DNA of 34,883 nucleotides from Pricia sp. (GCA_024635875.1 JAGXIC010000268.1:1-34883), one strand, 5' to 3'; positions 1 through 10,165 are shown, counted from the first letter of the stretch. Translations and numbers: made by a program. The notes: generated by a model not told the origin, from the sequence alone.

Positions 1-3000
1 ATTCTCTTCCATCACACAGCCCTTGGTATCCGTTACACGAAACGTATAGGTTTCCGGGGCCAGACCGGTAAATAGATTGCTGTTGCCATTGTTGATGGTA
101 CTACCGCTAGGGGCGATAATTTCATAAACGAACGGAGCGTTGCCATCGGTTACAGTAACCGTGACATCCGACACAACGGCCGGACAGACCGGGGCGGACT
201 GGGCAAAGGACAAATCGGTCGGTGGATCCAAGGGATCGATAATAACGGCCGGGGTTTCGTCGGTACATCCGTTGGCATCCTTGACCGTAATGGTATAGGT
301 GCCAGCCGTGATTCCAGTACTGAAAGTATCGGAGGGTACGAAATTCACACCGTCGATGCTAAAGGTATACCCAGGGGTGCCTCCGGAATAATTGATGGCC
401 TGAAGGGTGGCCGAGGTATTGTCACAGCGATAGTCTTGAACGACATCGATCGTTCCGGGATCCAATACAGGGGGAGCCGTTAGGGTTATATCGTCCGAAA
501 AGACACAACCTTTCGTGTCGGTTACGGAATAGGCATAAGTTCCGGCGATGAGACCGGAATATGTGGTCTGTACCGATGGGCCACTTCCATCAAATACGAT
601 TTGGTAAGGAGGTGTGCCCCCGGCAATCTGCAATTCGGCGATACCATCCGCACTGGTGTTACACAGCGGGTTGGTGGGCGCTTCAGTTACCGATGGCGGA
701 TCATTGGCGGAAATCCTTACCGGGTTCGTGGTCACCGTACAGCTTTCGCTATCGGTAATTACAAACGTATAGTTTCCAGCAACTGTAGTAAAATAGGAGA
801 AGGGAATACTGGGTAGCGCAGCATTCGCTTGAACGGAACCTCCGTCCCTAAATACTTCATACGTGAAATTGGGATTTCCTCCTGTTATGTTCAGGCGGAT
901 TTCAGCATCGGGTGAGGCACTACAGTCTAGATCTTTTAGCAAGAAAGCGGATGCCGTCAATGTCGGAAACACATCGATACTGGTAGTGCCCGTACAATTC
1001 TTGCTGTCAATGACCTCAACGGTATAGCTTCCCGGCCCTAATCCCGTGAAATCGGTTTCGGACTGGTAGGCGCCCCCGTTCAAACGGTACTGGAAAGGCG
1101 CTTCTCCACCGGATGTTACATTGGCGGTCAGGGTCAAGCCGCTATTGCTGTCATAACATAGGTTGTTGGCGTCCACTTCAAGAACCGGTGCAACAGCAGG
1201 GGAAAGCGCAAAAGTGCGCGTTACTTCACATCCTCCGGCATCCCTTACGGTCACGGTATAGTTTCCTGATGTGTCGGTCAGGCCGGAAAAGGAATTGGTC
1301 GGCTGTGGCCCAACGGATGAACCGACGGGGTCTTCAAGTTCGTACTCATATCCGCCCCATCCACCGGCAGTGGTTATAACCACCGAACCGGGGTTCGTTC
1401 CTGTGGTGGAACAAGTGATGTCCGTAACGTCAAGATCGGAGATGACCAATTGCGATGGCGGGGCAGCGACCGTAATATCGGTGGTTGCCTCACAATTGGT
1501 GACGGTATCCGTAACGGTAATGCTATACGTACCTGCCGCCAGACCGGTCAGCGGAAGCGCGTTGGCGGTTTCGGCAGTTCCGGAGAAGTTTGCGGGACCG
1601 GTGACGTTATAATCATACGAAGTCGCAAAATCGGCCACATTAAATGTGCCTGCACCATCGGATAAGCCAAAGCAAGTGATATTATTGTTCAATTGTCCGG
1701 TTACGGTAATCGGCGTAATCGGGGCGATGGTATAGCTTTCCTGAATTGTACAGCCCTTGGTATCGCTTACCCGAAAGGTAAATGTGCCGGGCGATAGGCC
1801 CACAAAAGTAGCGTTGGATCCATTGTTCACCGCATCTGCAGCGGGGGCGACGATCTCATAGGTAAAAGAAGGATTGCCATTGGCAACGCTTACCGTAACA
1901 TCGGACGTCGATGAGGGGCAAAGCGGTTGTGTCGAGGCAAAAGTAAGGTCAGTGGGCTCGTTCAACGGATCTATGGTAATCGGATCGGTCGGAAAAGTAC
2001 AACCGGCGGCATCGCGTACCGTAACGGTATACGTACCACGGTTCAGGTTCTCAAAACGATGGGCATTGGGCGTGGTGTCCGGTACAAAATTGATGCCATC
2101 GATACTGTAGGAATAAGGTGCCGTGCCCCCGACTATATTTTGTGCTTCAATAATGGCGTCCTGAGCACACGTATACTCTTGAATAAGTGCCGAATCGGCA
2201 TCCAAAGCATTTGTTGGGGTAGAAATGGTATGGTACTCGAAATAATCACAAGAAGCACTGCCCTTTCTTTGGTTGATAACTATGGCATAATCACCGGCCG
2301 GTAAGCCCGGAAAGTTTCCTGTTCCATTGAACGCAAGGGCATTGATATACTCGTAATCGTCTTCGTCAAAAGAGGTCGCGTCGAAGAGATAGTAAGTGAG
2401 TTGGTAGCCATTGCTATTAACAAGGTTGAATACTATAGCTCCGGTAGATTCGCCGAAACAGAGTACATCGGTCACCGAAGTAGGGTCGAACTCGGCGGCG
2501 GGCCTAAACTCTATTTCTACGGGGTTCGAAAAGGCGATACAGTTGTTTCTATCAACAACGATAAAAGTGTAAACCCCAGGGTCAAGAATATCGAAAATTT
2601 GACTTGTCTGGTATTCCGAGGGCGGTATTTCCGTAGGAGCATTGTACGATGTTACCGTGTTTCCGTCAGCATCGATAAATGACCAAATGGCATAGACGTG
2701 AGGTGTTTTACCTCCATCCGAACTCATCAGAATATTACCCTCCTTACAGGTGATATGCTGTGAGACCCTGGCCTCTAGTTGAAGATCTGAATTGTCTACG
2801 ATCTCTATCTGGCCCGTATCGGAACAACCATCATCCGTGGTAACCCGGAAATCATAAATCCCAGGGTTCAGGTCTTCAAAGGTATAATTATTGTCGTCGG
2901 ATGGGCCGAAGTTATCGACAACCGTTCCGCCCCGTGAAACTTCATAATAGTATTGACCGACCGCGTTCAAGGCGGATAGGCTGATCGAACCAAAGCCGGT

Positions 3001-5622
3001 ACAGGAGGCATCGACCTTGTTGGACTCTATTTCAAAGACCCGGTCAAGGATACCGATATCCGGTGTGCTGAAAACACAGGCGCCGTCGATGGGATTTCCG
3101 GAGCTGTCGAGCTGAACCGCATCGACACGGTAGGACCCGTTGGCAGAAATATCAAAGCTCGGCCCGCCTTTGGCGCTAAAGGGCACAACGATTGCGCTGG
3201 TGGAAACATTGACCAATCGATAGCCATAATTGTTGCCCAGGTTGGTAATGGTGATATTTCCATCATTTCCACAAAGAATATCCCGGTTATTGTATTGAAT
3301 ATCCAAGGTGTTCTGGAAAACATCGAAATAATAGCGGTTGAAACAACCGTTCTGGTAATTGACCACCAATCGGTATTTTCCGGATGTTGTCACGGTATAA
3401 TCACTTCCCGTAGCTACCGGGTTCCATATACAGGTCAAATCCTTATTGGCGCAGTCGTCAGGGGCGGCCGAACAGCTACCTTCATCCAAAAGTTCCCATG
3501 AAATGCTCTGTGCGTCAAGAATATTAAGTTGTATAGGTTTTGAATCATTTGTGCCACAAAGGAATATTTTTGGCAGCAAATCGCCATCTACACTACACTG
3601 TGCAATTTCACCTTGAATATCATTGGTAGGATCTGCATCGCTATTGATATCATTATAATATTCGATAATAGGGTTGGTACGATTGCTTCCATATCGCTCT
3701 ACCACTATGATTTCCTTAAATCCCTTACAAGGATCGGCAACGATTTTATCGACAATATAGGTGCCTTCCTGAGTTACGGCCAGTGTACTGGGGTCGTTGT
3801 CGGGATCGCCGTCGTTCAAGGTAGTATCGGACGCATCGAACTGCCCGTTACCGTTATCGTCGCGCTTCCACACATAGTCGTCGAAATTGTTACCGGCATT
3901 CAAGACCACATTGGCACCACAAAGTAGTACGGTACGGGTGAAATTACAATCCGCAAGGTCGTCTAAAAGAAAGTTGGTGGCCCCGGGGGTTACAAAGCCG
4001 CAGTTGTCGAAATCCGACACACTGGGATCATCGGTAATGGTAGCACTATTGATATCTCCTCGATATGTCGAATAGGCCAAATTTTGAATTTGATCTGTAC
4101 AGGCGTCTACAAAATCGAAGCAGTTTTCCGCCACCTTCACCCTTAAACGTATTTCATATACCGGATCGCCAATTTCAACACGATTGTTAGGAACGGAAAA
4201 GGTTATTTCATTGGTAGCGGCATTGACACTTGCAGTTACACCAGGTGCACCGGAAACATCGAAACTTATGAAGCTGGTATTGACCGGTAGTACATCACGG
4301 ATAGTATAATCGACCGCATCATCGTTACCCAAATTTCGAAAGGAAAGTACATAATCCAAGGTTTGCCCAAGATTGACGCCCCCATCGGTAATATCGTTTC
4401 CGGCAATATCCTCCACCCGTTTTTCAAGTACGATGTTTGGTTCGATAATTTCAACGGCAAACGCGGCTAAAAAGGAACCATATCCGTCACCAGTTGAGGT
4501 AAACCGTAAAATTGCGCCACTCTCTTCATTCGGAAGAACGGAATTTAAAGGATTGTCTAAATTGAAGAGGTCTAAATCGGTTCCCAGTGTGTTCGTCCCA
4601 TAGGGAGTTCTGGTGGGTACTTGTGCTCCATCCGTAGTGATGGTGGAGTTGAAAAAATTATTTTGTGGATTTAAACCGGTCGACAAATTGGTGAAATTGG
4701 TGTTGGAATTAGCCCTTAAAAAGAACCTGTCGTTGTATATACCTCGGTCACCCTCTAGGGCCCCAACTCCAATTCTGGCCCTTACGGGAAATGGATTGGG
4801 CAACGTTCTAAAACCGTTAACGGCGACATCAACATTTCCCGCCGCGCCTGACATACCCGCGTAACCATCAAAAGTTGAGATAAACTTGCCCGATTCATTG
4901 GGGTTCTCATAGATGACAACCATAACCCAACCAGCGGAGCTGGAACCGTTTCTGCGCCCTTTGGTGGCACGGACATTGGCTACCGTATAATTACCATTGG
5001 GATTGGTGTTCGACCGCACAAGATCAGTTACGTTCTTATAGCAGACATAGGGCGAATCCTTAAAAGAGTTGTTGATATTGCCATAGTCGTAACCATCATA
5101 GATAATGTCGTCTTCTTGACCTATAGGATCGGCAGCGGCATCTGCCGTAAGATCGACATAGGCACCTCCCGGCACCTGAAATTTAATATTGAACCAATCC
5201 TCTATCCGTGGGGTACCGCTAAAAGACTGATTTCCTTCGGTGCTGCGCTCGTTGGGGTAGGTGGCCGCCCAGTAAAGCCCAGCATACCTTACTTGGGAAC
5301 AGTCTGGATCTGAAATATTCAATTCGGCACTACTGGAACTGAATGTAGACGAATTGCTATCGATGTCGATATATTCCATCCACAGCGAATTGTTGTTTCC
5401 ATCTCCGTTGTAAGGCGTATTTGCCTGTCCGGGGTTGGCTTGCGTCGCACGGTTAAGGATGTTGTTGCCCACAAAGATGATATCACCCCGTATTTCGATA
5501 TTTCCCCCATCTAGTCGTGGGGAAAAAGGCGCTACCTCTTGTGCGTTGGAAGCGATAAAGCTACCAATGAAAAGGACGAAAAATAAAAGGTGCTGTTTTA
5601 AGGTCGGTTGGGTCAGTCTCAT
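1..5622 (-). CDS. Giant SprB-repeat surface adhesin, N-terminal 1874 residues (partial)
   Basis: This reading frame stays open from an ATG at 5622 to the window edge, so the ORF track, which lists only closed ORFs, misses it. It begins with a signal peptide (MRLTQPTLKQHLLFFVLFIG...SNAQ). Residues about 30-385 form an unrecognised globular region. Residues about 388-495 resemble a DUF11-type repeat (NLGQTLDYVLSFRNLGNDDA). From about residue 850 onward I count twelve SprB-type repeats with the pattern F-x-x-L-x-x-G-x-Y-x-x-x-V-x-D-x-x-G-C, for example GTYTVTVRDAAGC and GTYTITVKDANGC. Proteins of this build are cell-surface adhesins exported by the type IX secretion system and used in gliding or attachment; the expected C-terminal sorting domain lies outside the window. 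Only one base separates its ATG from the stop of the upstream PorP/SprF-like gene, so the two are surely cotranscribed. The identity as SprB itself is not established; 'SprB-like' is an inference from the repeats and the neighbour. Confidence 0.9.
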   Translation of the reverse strand, partial: MRLTQPTLKQHLLFFVLFIGSFIASNAQEVAPFSPRLDGGNIEIRGDIIFVGNNILNRATQANPGQANTPYNGDGNNNSLWMEYIDIDSNSSTFSSSSAELNISDPDCSQVRYAGLYWAATYPNERSTEGNQSFSGTPRIEDWFNIKFQVPGGAYVDLTADAAADPIGQEDDIIYDGYDYGNINNSFKDSPYVCYKNVTDLVRSNTNPNGNYTVANVRATKGRRNGSSSAGWVMVVIYENPNESGKFISTFDGYAGMSGAAGNVDVAVNGFRTLPNPFPVRARIGVGALEGDRGIYNDRFFLRANSNTNFTNLSTGLNPQNNFFNSTITTDGAQVPTRTPYGTNTLGTDLDLFNLDNPLNSVLPNEESGAILRFTSTGDGYGSFLAAFAVEIIEPNIVLEKRVEDIAGNDITDGGVNLGQTLDYVLSFRNLGNDDAVDYTIRDVLPVNTSFISFDVSGAPGVTASVNAATNEITFSVPNNRVEIGDPVYEIRLRVKVAENCFDFVDACTDQIQNLAYSTYRGDINSATITDDPSVSDFDNCGFVTPGATNFLLDDLADCNFTRTVLLCGANVVLNAGNNFDDYVWKRDDNGNGQFDASDTTLNDGDPDNDPSTLAVTQEGTYIVDKIVADPCKGFKEIIVVERYGSNRTNPIIEYYNDINSDADPTNDIQGEIAQCSVDGDLLPKIFLCGTNDSKPIQLNILDAQSISWELLDEGSCSAAPDDCANKDLTCIWNPVATGSDYTVTTSGKYRLVVNYQNGCFNRYYFDVFQNTLDIQYNNRDILCGNDGNITITNLGNNYGYRLVNVSTSAIVVPFSAKGGPSFDISANGSYRVDAVQLDSSGNPIDGACVFSTPDIGILDRVFEIESNKVDASCTGFGSISLSALNAVGQYYYEVSRGGTVVDNFGPSDDNNYTFEDLNPGIYDFRVTTDDGCSDTGQIEIVDNSDLQLEARVSQHITCKEGNILMSSDGGKTPHVYAIWSFIDADGNTVTSYNAPTEIPPSEYQTSQIFDILDPGVYTFIVVDRNNCIAFSNPVEIEFRPAAEFDPTSVTDVLCFGESTGAIVFNLVNSNGYQLTYYLFDATSFDEDDYEYINALAFNGTGNFPGLPAGDYAIVINQRKGSASCDYFEYHTISTPTNALDADSALIQEYTCAQDAIIEAQNIVGGTAPYSYSIDGINFVPDTTPNAHRFENLNRGTYTVTVRDAAGCTFPTDPITIDPLNEPTDLTFASTQPLCPSSTSDVTVSVANGNPSFTYEIVAPAADAVNNGSNATFVGLSPGTFTFRVSDTKGCTIQESYTIAPITPITVTGQLNNNITCFGLSDGAGTFNVADFATSYDYNVTGPANFSGTAETANALPLTGLAAGTYSITVTDTVTNCEATTDITVAAPPSQLVISDLDVTDITCSTTGTNPGSVVITTAGGWGGYEYELEDPVGSSVGPQPTNSFSGLTDTSGNYTVTVRDAGGCEVTRTFALSPAVAPVLEVDANNLCYDSNSGLTLTANVTSGGEAPFQYRLNGGAYQSETDFTGLGPGSYTVEVIDSKNCTGTTSIDVFPTLTASAFLLKDLDCSASPDAEIRLNITGGNPNFTYEVFRDGGSVQANAALPSIPFSYFTTVAGNYTFVITDSESCTVTTNPVRISANDPPSVTEAPTNPLCNTSADGIAELQIAGGTPPYQIVFDGSGPSVQTTYSGLIAGTYAYSVTDTKGCVFSDDITLTAPPVLDPGTIDVVQDYRCDNTSATLQAINYSGGTPGYTFSIDGVNFVPSDTFSTGITAGTYTITVKDANGCTDETPAVIIDPLDPPTDLSFAQSAPVCPAVVSDVTVTVTDGNAPFVYEIIAPSGSTINNGNSNLFTGLAPETYTFRVTDTKGCVMEEN
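17..2205 (-). repeat. Higher-order duplication inside the adhesin (1734-bp offset)
   Basis: Two stretches of the adhesin gene correspond at an offset of exactly 1734 bp (578 codons): the 14-mer cagcccttggtatc occurs at 17-30 and 1751-1764, and the related gatcgat / gatctat sites lie at 234-240 and 1968-1974. At protein level the two copies share a run of two successive repeats, including SIDGINFVP / SIDGVNFVP, DPLNEPTDLTF / DPLDPPTDLSF and FRVSDTKGC / FRVTDTKGC. The unit is thus a block of several SprB-type repeats rather than one. Confidence 0.75.
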
Positions 5623-5623
5623 T

Positions 5624-7795
5624 TTAAGCCAGCTGGTTAGGTCTGACCCGCATAATCCACATTTTGTCGGAATACGAGTCGTTTAGGTTGGTGTAATAGG
5701 ATAACAGGGCACTGTTCCAGGAGGCGTGTTTTTTAAGGTATACGTACCTCCAGTTGTTTTCGGGGTTGATGAAATATCCGGCGCTGAGCCCGTGGGAATT
5801 CAATAGCTTTACGAAACGGTTGGCGTTTTTCGGGTTGGCGAAGACATTGGCGATAATGTAATAGCCAGAACCGATACCTTTTATTTGAAAGGTCTTGGCC
5901 GAAAGTTCTTTATCCGTGACCTGATCTCTTACAATTACATTCTGTTGTAGGACATCGGTACCGTATTTTGCCGATTTCTCTTTGAGCTTATCTACATTAC
6001 TGGCGTAAGCCTCGTTTGTATAGCGGTTGTCGACGTCCATAATCCAAAGGTTGCCGGTATAGGCACCGTTCATACCTGATTTATGCGCATCCAATGCTTC
6101 TTGCCAAGTATCATAGCGTTTCAGGTATACGTATTTTAGTCCGTTTTCGGGATTGTCGACATAATCGGGACTAAAGCCTTGGTCCCCCATATCGTTGATG
6201 AAATTTTCCATGTATTTACCGCCCTTGTAGACGTTGGCCACCACATAGTATCCATCTTGCACGCCGTCAAGATTTCTGAACTTTCGTCCTTTGACGTTAC
6301 TGCGCTCGGCGGTTTCGGTATATTCGTCGACCTCGATCGGGTTACGGGTCTTGTCCTGAACAACGGTAGGCAGTATTCGTTTGGCCGAATTTTGAGCTAC
6401 CCTGCCCTTGCCGCTCGTATTTGCACTGTTGGCATTATTAAGACTGCTGAGAGAATGGAAAGTACCGGTCGAAGCGCCTGTACCGCTCGTTATATTTCCG
6501 TCGTTACCAGAATTATTGGTCGCTATAGATGGCCTGTCTTGACTTCCCAAGAAAAGTTCTTGTGCTTGTTTTTCAAGTTTGGGATTCTTCCCATTGGTCT
6601 CGTTACGCACCATGCTCATGACCAAATTGAAACGGCGTTCCAAATCTTGTTGGCGGCCGTTTTCCAGAGAATCCTGACGGAACATTAGTTCTTGGATGAT
6701 GGCATCGTTCTCGGCCAGCTTCCTTTTTAGTTCAGCGATTTCCTCATTGGCTGCGAAATCATTTTTGTTGGCTCCCTCATTAGTATCTGCTAGCGTATCC
6801 TCATAATCCTCTTCCAACATTACCCGGTCTTCGGTAAGGTTCGGGGTGAAGGAATAGGCAAATGATATTTCATGGGTAACGCCCAAGTTGTTAAAATCGG
6901 TGGAAAAACCTTTTTCCATGGTATATCCGAGGGAAAGTCTTCGGTTGATGTTAAATCCAGCTCCTGCTGATGCGCCGTAGAAACTGTCATATCCACCTTG
7001 CAACCAACCCAATTTGGGCAGGTCGAGAATCATTCCACCACCATAGGCAAGGTCTTGGGGCTCATCGGCATCGGCAGCAGCCCTGTTCTGGCCGTTCATA
7101 CGAATCCGCGCTATGGGCATTAACCGGCTGCCCTCCATGATTCCGTCCCCATTTTGAAAGGGATAGGTATACTGCAAGTGGCCGGAATAGGTCTTATCAC
7201 CGAATTCGGTCAAGGATTTACTGGTCTTAAGATTATAATCAAAAAGATTTTCGGCAAATACGCCGAAATCGAACTGTCCGTAAGAAATATTGAAACCGGG
7301 CTGAAAAGAGAGTACATTGCTGTCTTCGGTACCGTTCAAGCGAAAGTCGTTGGGGTCGATAACGTCGATGTTATTGCGATCTAGCCCCGTACTATAGTAG
7401 GCAAGGTTTCCGCCAAAAGTAAAATTGCTCTTATCGCTCAATTTAATACCGTACGCATAATTGGCCAGGATGCCGATGTTGGAAACCGGCCCCAACTTTT
7501 GGGTATAGGCACTAAGGCCCAATCCGCTTCTATCCCCTATCCTACCGCTATAGCTTAAGAAATAGGTCTGGTCATTATCTTTAAATTGTACCGATTGGTT
7601 TCGGTGTAATAAGTTGACATACGACTTATCTTCCTGTACCGTAGAAAAGGTCGGATTGATCAAAAACCGGTTGAATTTCAACAGGTTTTGTGATGCGGGA
7701 CTGTACAGTAAAATAGGATCATCTGCCTGCGCCCGAACATTCGTAAAGGCCAAGACCGCGAAAATCGCCAATGCTATGTGTTTTACAAATCTCAT
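5624..7795 (-). CDS. PorP/SprF-type T9SS outer-membrane protein with two C-terminal SPOR-like domains
   Basis: This 723-residue protein starts with a signal peptide (MRFVKHIALAIFAVLAFTNVRAQ). Residues about 25-320 read as a PorP/SprF-family beta-barrel (opening ILLYSPASQNLLKFNRFLINP, many alternating aromatic strands ending in SFAYSF). PorP is an outer-membrane part of the type IX secretion machinery, and SprF is its paralogue needed for secretion of SprB in Flavobacterium. Family members are usually near 300 residues; here an extension more than doubles the length. It consists of a predicted coiled coil (about 350-395, EEIAELKRKLAENDAIIQEL), a low-complexity Asn/Ser/Gly linker (about 420-470), and two related modules (about 508-592 and 638-718) with the pattern GYY(V/I)(V/I)ANV...NPEN...YVYLK...W, resembling SPOR domains. 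It lies 6 nt after the upstream gene and 1 nt before the giant adhesin, suggesting it serves that adhesin. The barrel assignment is confident; the SPOR relation is by pattern only. Confidence 0.88.
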   Translation of the reverse strand: MRFVKHIALAIFAVLAFTNVRAQADDPILLYSPASQNLLKFNRFLINPTFSTVQEDKSYVNLLHRNQSVQFKDNDQTYFLSYSGRIGDRSGLGLSAYTQKLGPVSNIGILANYAYGIKLSDKSNFTFGGNLAYYSTGLDRNNIDVIDPNDFRLNGTEDSNVLSFQPGFNISYGQFDFGVFAENLFDYNLKTSKSLTEFGDKTYSGHLQYTYPFQNGDGIMEGSRLMPIARIRMNGQNRAAADADEPQDLAYGGGMILDLPKLGWLQGGYDSFYGASAGAGFNINRRLSLGYTMEKGFSTDFNNLGVTHEISFAYSFTPNLTEDRVMLEEDYEDTLADTNEGANKNDFAANEEIAELKRKLAENDAIIQELMFRQDSLENGRQQDLERRFNLVMSMVRNETNGKNPKLEKQAQELFLGSQDRPSIATNNSGNDGNITSGTGASTGTFHSLSSLNNANSANTSGKGRVAQNSAKRILPTVVQDKTRNPIEVDEYTETAERSNVKGRKFRNLDGVQDGYYVVANVYKGGKYMENFINDMGDQGFSPDYVDNPENGLKYVYLKRYDTWQEALDAHKSGMNGAYTGNLWIMDVDNRYTNEAYASNVDKLKEKSAKYGTDVLQQNVIVRDQVTDKELSAKTFQIKGIGSGYYIIANVFANPKNANRFVKLLNSHGLSAGYFINPENNWRYVYLKKHASWNSALLSYYTNLNDSYSDKMWIMRVRPNQLA

Positions 7796-7801
7796 GGTCG
7801 G

Positions 7802-10063
7802 TTATCTGATAACGGTTATGGTACCTTGTTTCAAGGTCTCGGTGGCGTTCTTGATGACATAATAGAACACCATGTTCTGTTTGGCGAATGCCGTTGACGA
7901 CTCGGGCCAGTTGTTCTGATAATTCGTGGCGTTCATCACCTCAACACCTTTGGCATTGTAGATAATGACGCGCACATCGGATTTACCGGAATAGGAATTC
8001 GGAACGACCCATTGGTCGTTAGACCCATCGCCGTTTGGCGTAATCACGTTGGGTATATTGAACAGGTCGAGATAGCTAACTTTAATCGATTTGCTGATTT
8101 CGCAATTATCGACATTGGCGATCAACAAATAGCTGCCTTCCTCTGTAAAGGTGATGGACGCCCCTGTTGCAATTTCCACAGTATTGGCATCTAACCATCG
8201 GTAGGCGGTTCCCCCGCTGGCAGTAACGGTTTTCGAACTTCCTTCCGGGAAAATAACGTCGCCTTCGACATTCAGGGTAATCAGGTCTGGATCTAACGGG
8301 GAGATTGTGATTTCGTTGGAAGTAAGTGGGCAAATACCCTTCTGAATGACCAAGCGATAGGTGCCCGGTAGTGTCACCGTCAAAGCGCTCTCGGTAGTAC
8401 TGACGGAAGCACCATCGCGTTCCCAAGCGTAGCTTTCTCCTGTCAAATCGGTATCCGTATTTAAGGTAATAGTATCCGAAGCGCTACAATACACGGTACT
8501 TGTGCTCGTAATCGTAGTCGACGCACTGCTTCCAAGTTGAACGGGAAGCGTGTTCGAGGTAGCGTTAAAGCTTCCCGAAACGCCTTCTATGGTGTAGTTT
8601 CCGTTTTCGTTGTTCGAGGTCAAACTGATACTTTGTGCGTTTTCCCCGGATACACTGGTGCCGTCCTTCTTCCATTGATAGGCAAAGTTCGTGGTTACAT
8701 CCGCGGTCACATCAATTTCACTGTTGCCGGATAGTTCCGCATAAATTTTATCGACTTCCAAAACGATGCTCGAACTGTTACAGGATTCATAAGCTGTGGC
8801 ATAATCAATTTCGAATCGGAAAGCACTTGGGCTAACTACCTCGGTCGTTTCCGAAATTAGGGACGAACTACAGGAACCGCTGGACGTTACCACCACATAA
8901 TAGGTGCCTGCTTGAGAGACCGTAAGGGAATTACTGTCGGAGGACGGAATGGCCGTACTGTTCCTATACCATTGGTAGGTCGGTGCATTGGCATCAGTTG
9001 TAATCGATAAGGTCTCGCTGTCCGATGGCAGAACCACTACGTTGGCGGCGTTATCCCTTGTTACGTTGAATTCGCCCGCATTAGTTATGGTAACGGCTGC
9101 CGAACGTTCGGTACAAATTCCTGTACCTGAGATTTCGACTAGATAGTCCCCATCGAAATTTGCTGTAGATCCGTTAACCGTATATGTTGTGGCAACGGCT
9201 CCTGAAATGGCCGTGCCGTTTTTATACCATTGATAGGCCCAGCCAGAACCGGTCGTGTCGATACTAAGGGCTTCCGATTGGCCCAAACACAATCCTGTTT
9301 TAGAGGGAGCATTAATAGCGATGCCTTGTCCCGATGCGTTCAGGGTAACTTCTGTGGCATTCGAGTCTGTGGTTCCACTACCGGAACATTCGCCGTAGTC
9401 AATTTGTACCGTATAGTATCCATCTTGGGTGGCCTCTATAAAATGGGTCTTGGGCGGGAGTAACGACCCGCTTCGGTACCAATTGTACTGATAGGTCTCT
9501 GGGGCGGATAGATTGTGGACTTCCAATCGAACGCTGTTGGTGTTGCTACAGATATTGCCAACAATTTGACCGTCACCATTTTTACTGATGGCCAGGGCCG
9601 AAGTGTGATCCATATAATAGAAGCTGTACGATGCCGTCGTGGCTGCGCCGATGCTTGCAGGACTGGTACTTCGGACCCGGAGTTCATAGGCGGCGCCACG
9701 GGTATCCGTAGGTATTGAAAATTCGAACCCCGTAGTCTTTACGGTGTTATTGTCCGATTCGCGGGCCAATTCGACGGGGTTGCTAAAACTTCCGGTGGCA
9801 TCCGACAGTTCCAATATCCATTCGTTGTCGGTGTTGGGGGTTCCGGCATACACGACGTTGGCGAAGTACTGATTGAAATTTCCGTTGGCACCTGCACAAA
9901 CCTTGTCCCATGCGTTTTTACACGGGGGATCGGAACATAGGTTATTGTTGTCGGCAGGTTCGGGCGCTAGAATCGTCAAGCTCTGCGCTGATAGTTGAGC
10001 GGCCCCGAAGAGCATAAAAGCCATGAATAGTTGGGGTACGGAATAAAGTAGTTTTTCTGTCAT
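7802..10063 (-). CDS. Secreted Ig-like repeat protein with T9SS type B (CHU_C) sorting domain
   Basis: This 753-residue protein is the first gene of the adhesin operon. The signal peptide is MTEKLLYSVPQLFMAFMLFG...LSAQS. The body carries about six Ig/PKD-like domains, each marked by a Y-x-W-Y-R/K-N-G-like strand (YNWYRSGSLL, YQWYKNGTAI, YQWYRNSTAI, YQWKKDGTSV, YAWERDGASV, YRWLDANTVE). The last ~90 residues form the gliding-motility-associated C-terminal domain (NVITPNGDGSNDQWVV ... VFYYVIKNA), the type B signal read by the type IX secretion system. It is therefore probably a surface-bound or released protein. In F. johnsoniae the sprB operon also begins with secreted partners (SprC, SprD), and this gene sits in the corresponding place, but I cannot tell whether it is orthologous. 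ATG at 10063 is the natural start because the signal peptide follows directly. Confidence 0.88.
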   Translation of the reverse strand: MTEKLLYSVPQLFMAFMLFGAAQLSAQSLTILAPEPADNNNLCSDPPCKNAWDKVCAGANGNFNQYFANVVYAGTPNTDNEWILELSDATGSFSNPVELARESDNNTVKTTGFEFSIPTDTRGAAYELRVRSTSPASIGAATTASYSFYYMDHTSALAISKNGDGQIVGNICSNTNSVRLEVHNLSAPETYQYNWYRSGSLLPPKTHFIEATQDGYYTVQIDYGECSGSGTTDSNATEVTLNASGQGIAINAPSKTGLCLGQSEALSIDTTGSGWAYQWYKNGTAISGAVATTYTVNGSTANFDGDYLVEISGTGICTERSAAVTITNAGEFNVTRDNAANVVVLPSDSETLSITTDANAPTYQWYRNSTAIPSSDSNSLTVSQAGTYYVVVTSSGSCSSSLISETTEVVSPSAFRFEIDYATAYESCNSSSIVLEVDKIYAELSGNSEIDVTADVTTNFAYQWKKDGTSVSGENAQSISLTSNNENGNYTIEGVSGSFNATSNTLPVQLGSSASTTITSTSTVYCSASDTITLNTDTDLTGESYAWERDGASVSTTESALTVTLPGTYRLVIQKGICPLTSNEITISPLDPDLITLNVEGDVIFPEGSSKTVTASGGTAYRWLDANTVEIATGASITFTEEGSYLLIANVDNCEISKSIKVSYLDLFNIPNVITPNGDGSNDQWVVPNSYSGKSDVRVIIYNAKGVEVMNATNYQNNWPESSTAFAKQNMVFYYVIKNATETLKQGTITVIR

Positions 10064-10134
10064 AAGTAGGCGTAGTTTTTGGGTTACTACAAGTTTTTCC
10101 TGATTTGGGATCGGGATAAAATACTATACATCAA

Positions 10135-10165
10135 CAAATATGGTGCATATAGTACGCGTGGGAAA
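10135..10165 (-). promoter_or_regulatory. Probable promoter of the adhesin operon
   Basis: On the minus strand TTTC (10165-10162) is followed after 19 nt by CATATTTG (10142-10135). This is one mismatch from each element of the Bacteroidota promoter (TTTG / N19 / TAnnTTTG). It would give a leader of roughly 65-70 nt before the ATG at 10063. Confidence 0.45.

Noticed and set aside
561-5686. Many plus-strand ORFs of 60-125 codons, and the minus-strand ORFs 3027..3323, 4266..4460, 4782..4976 and 5319..5510
   Set aside because: All lie over the continuous minus-strand adhesin frame, which has a signal peptide and family repeats; their translations show no domain pattern.
6179-6688. 169-codon plus-strand ORF inside the PorP/SprF gene
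   Set aside because: Antisense shadow of a well-supported gene, with no recognisable motif or promoter.
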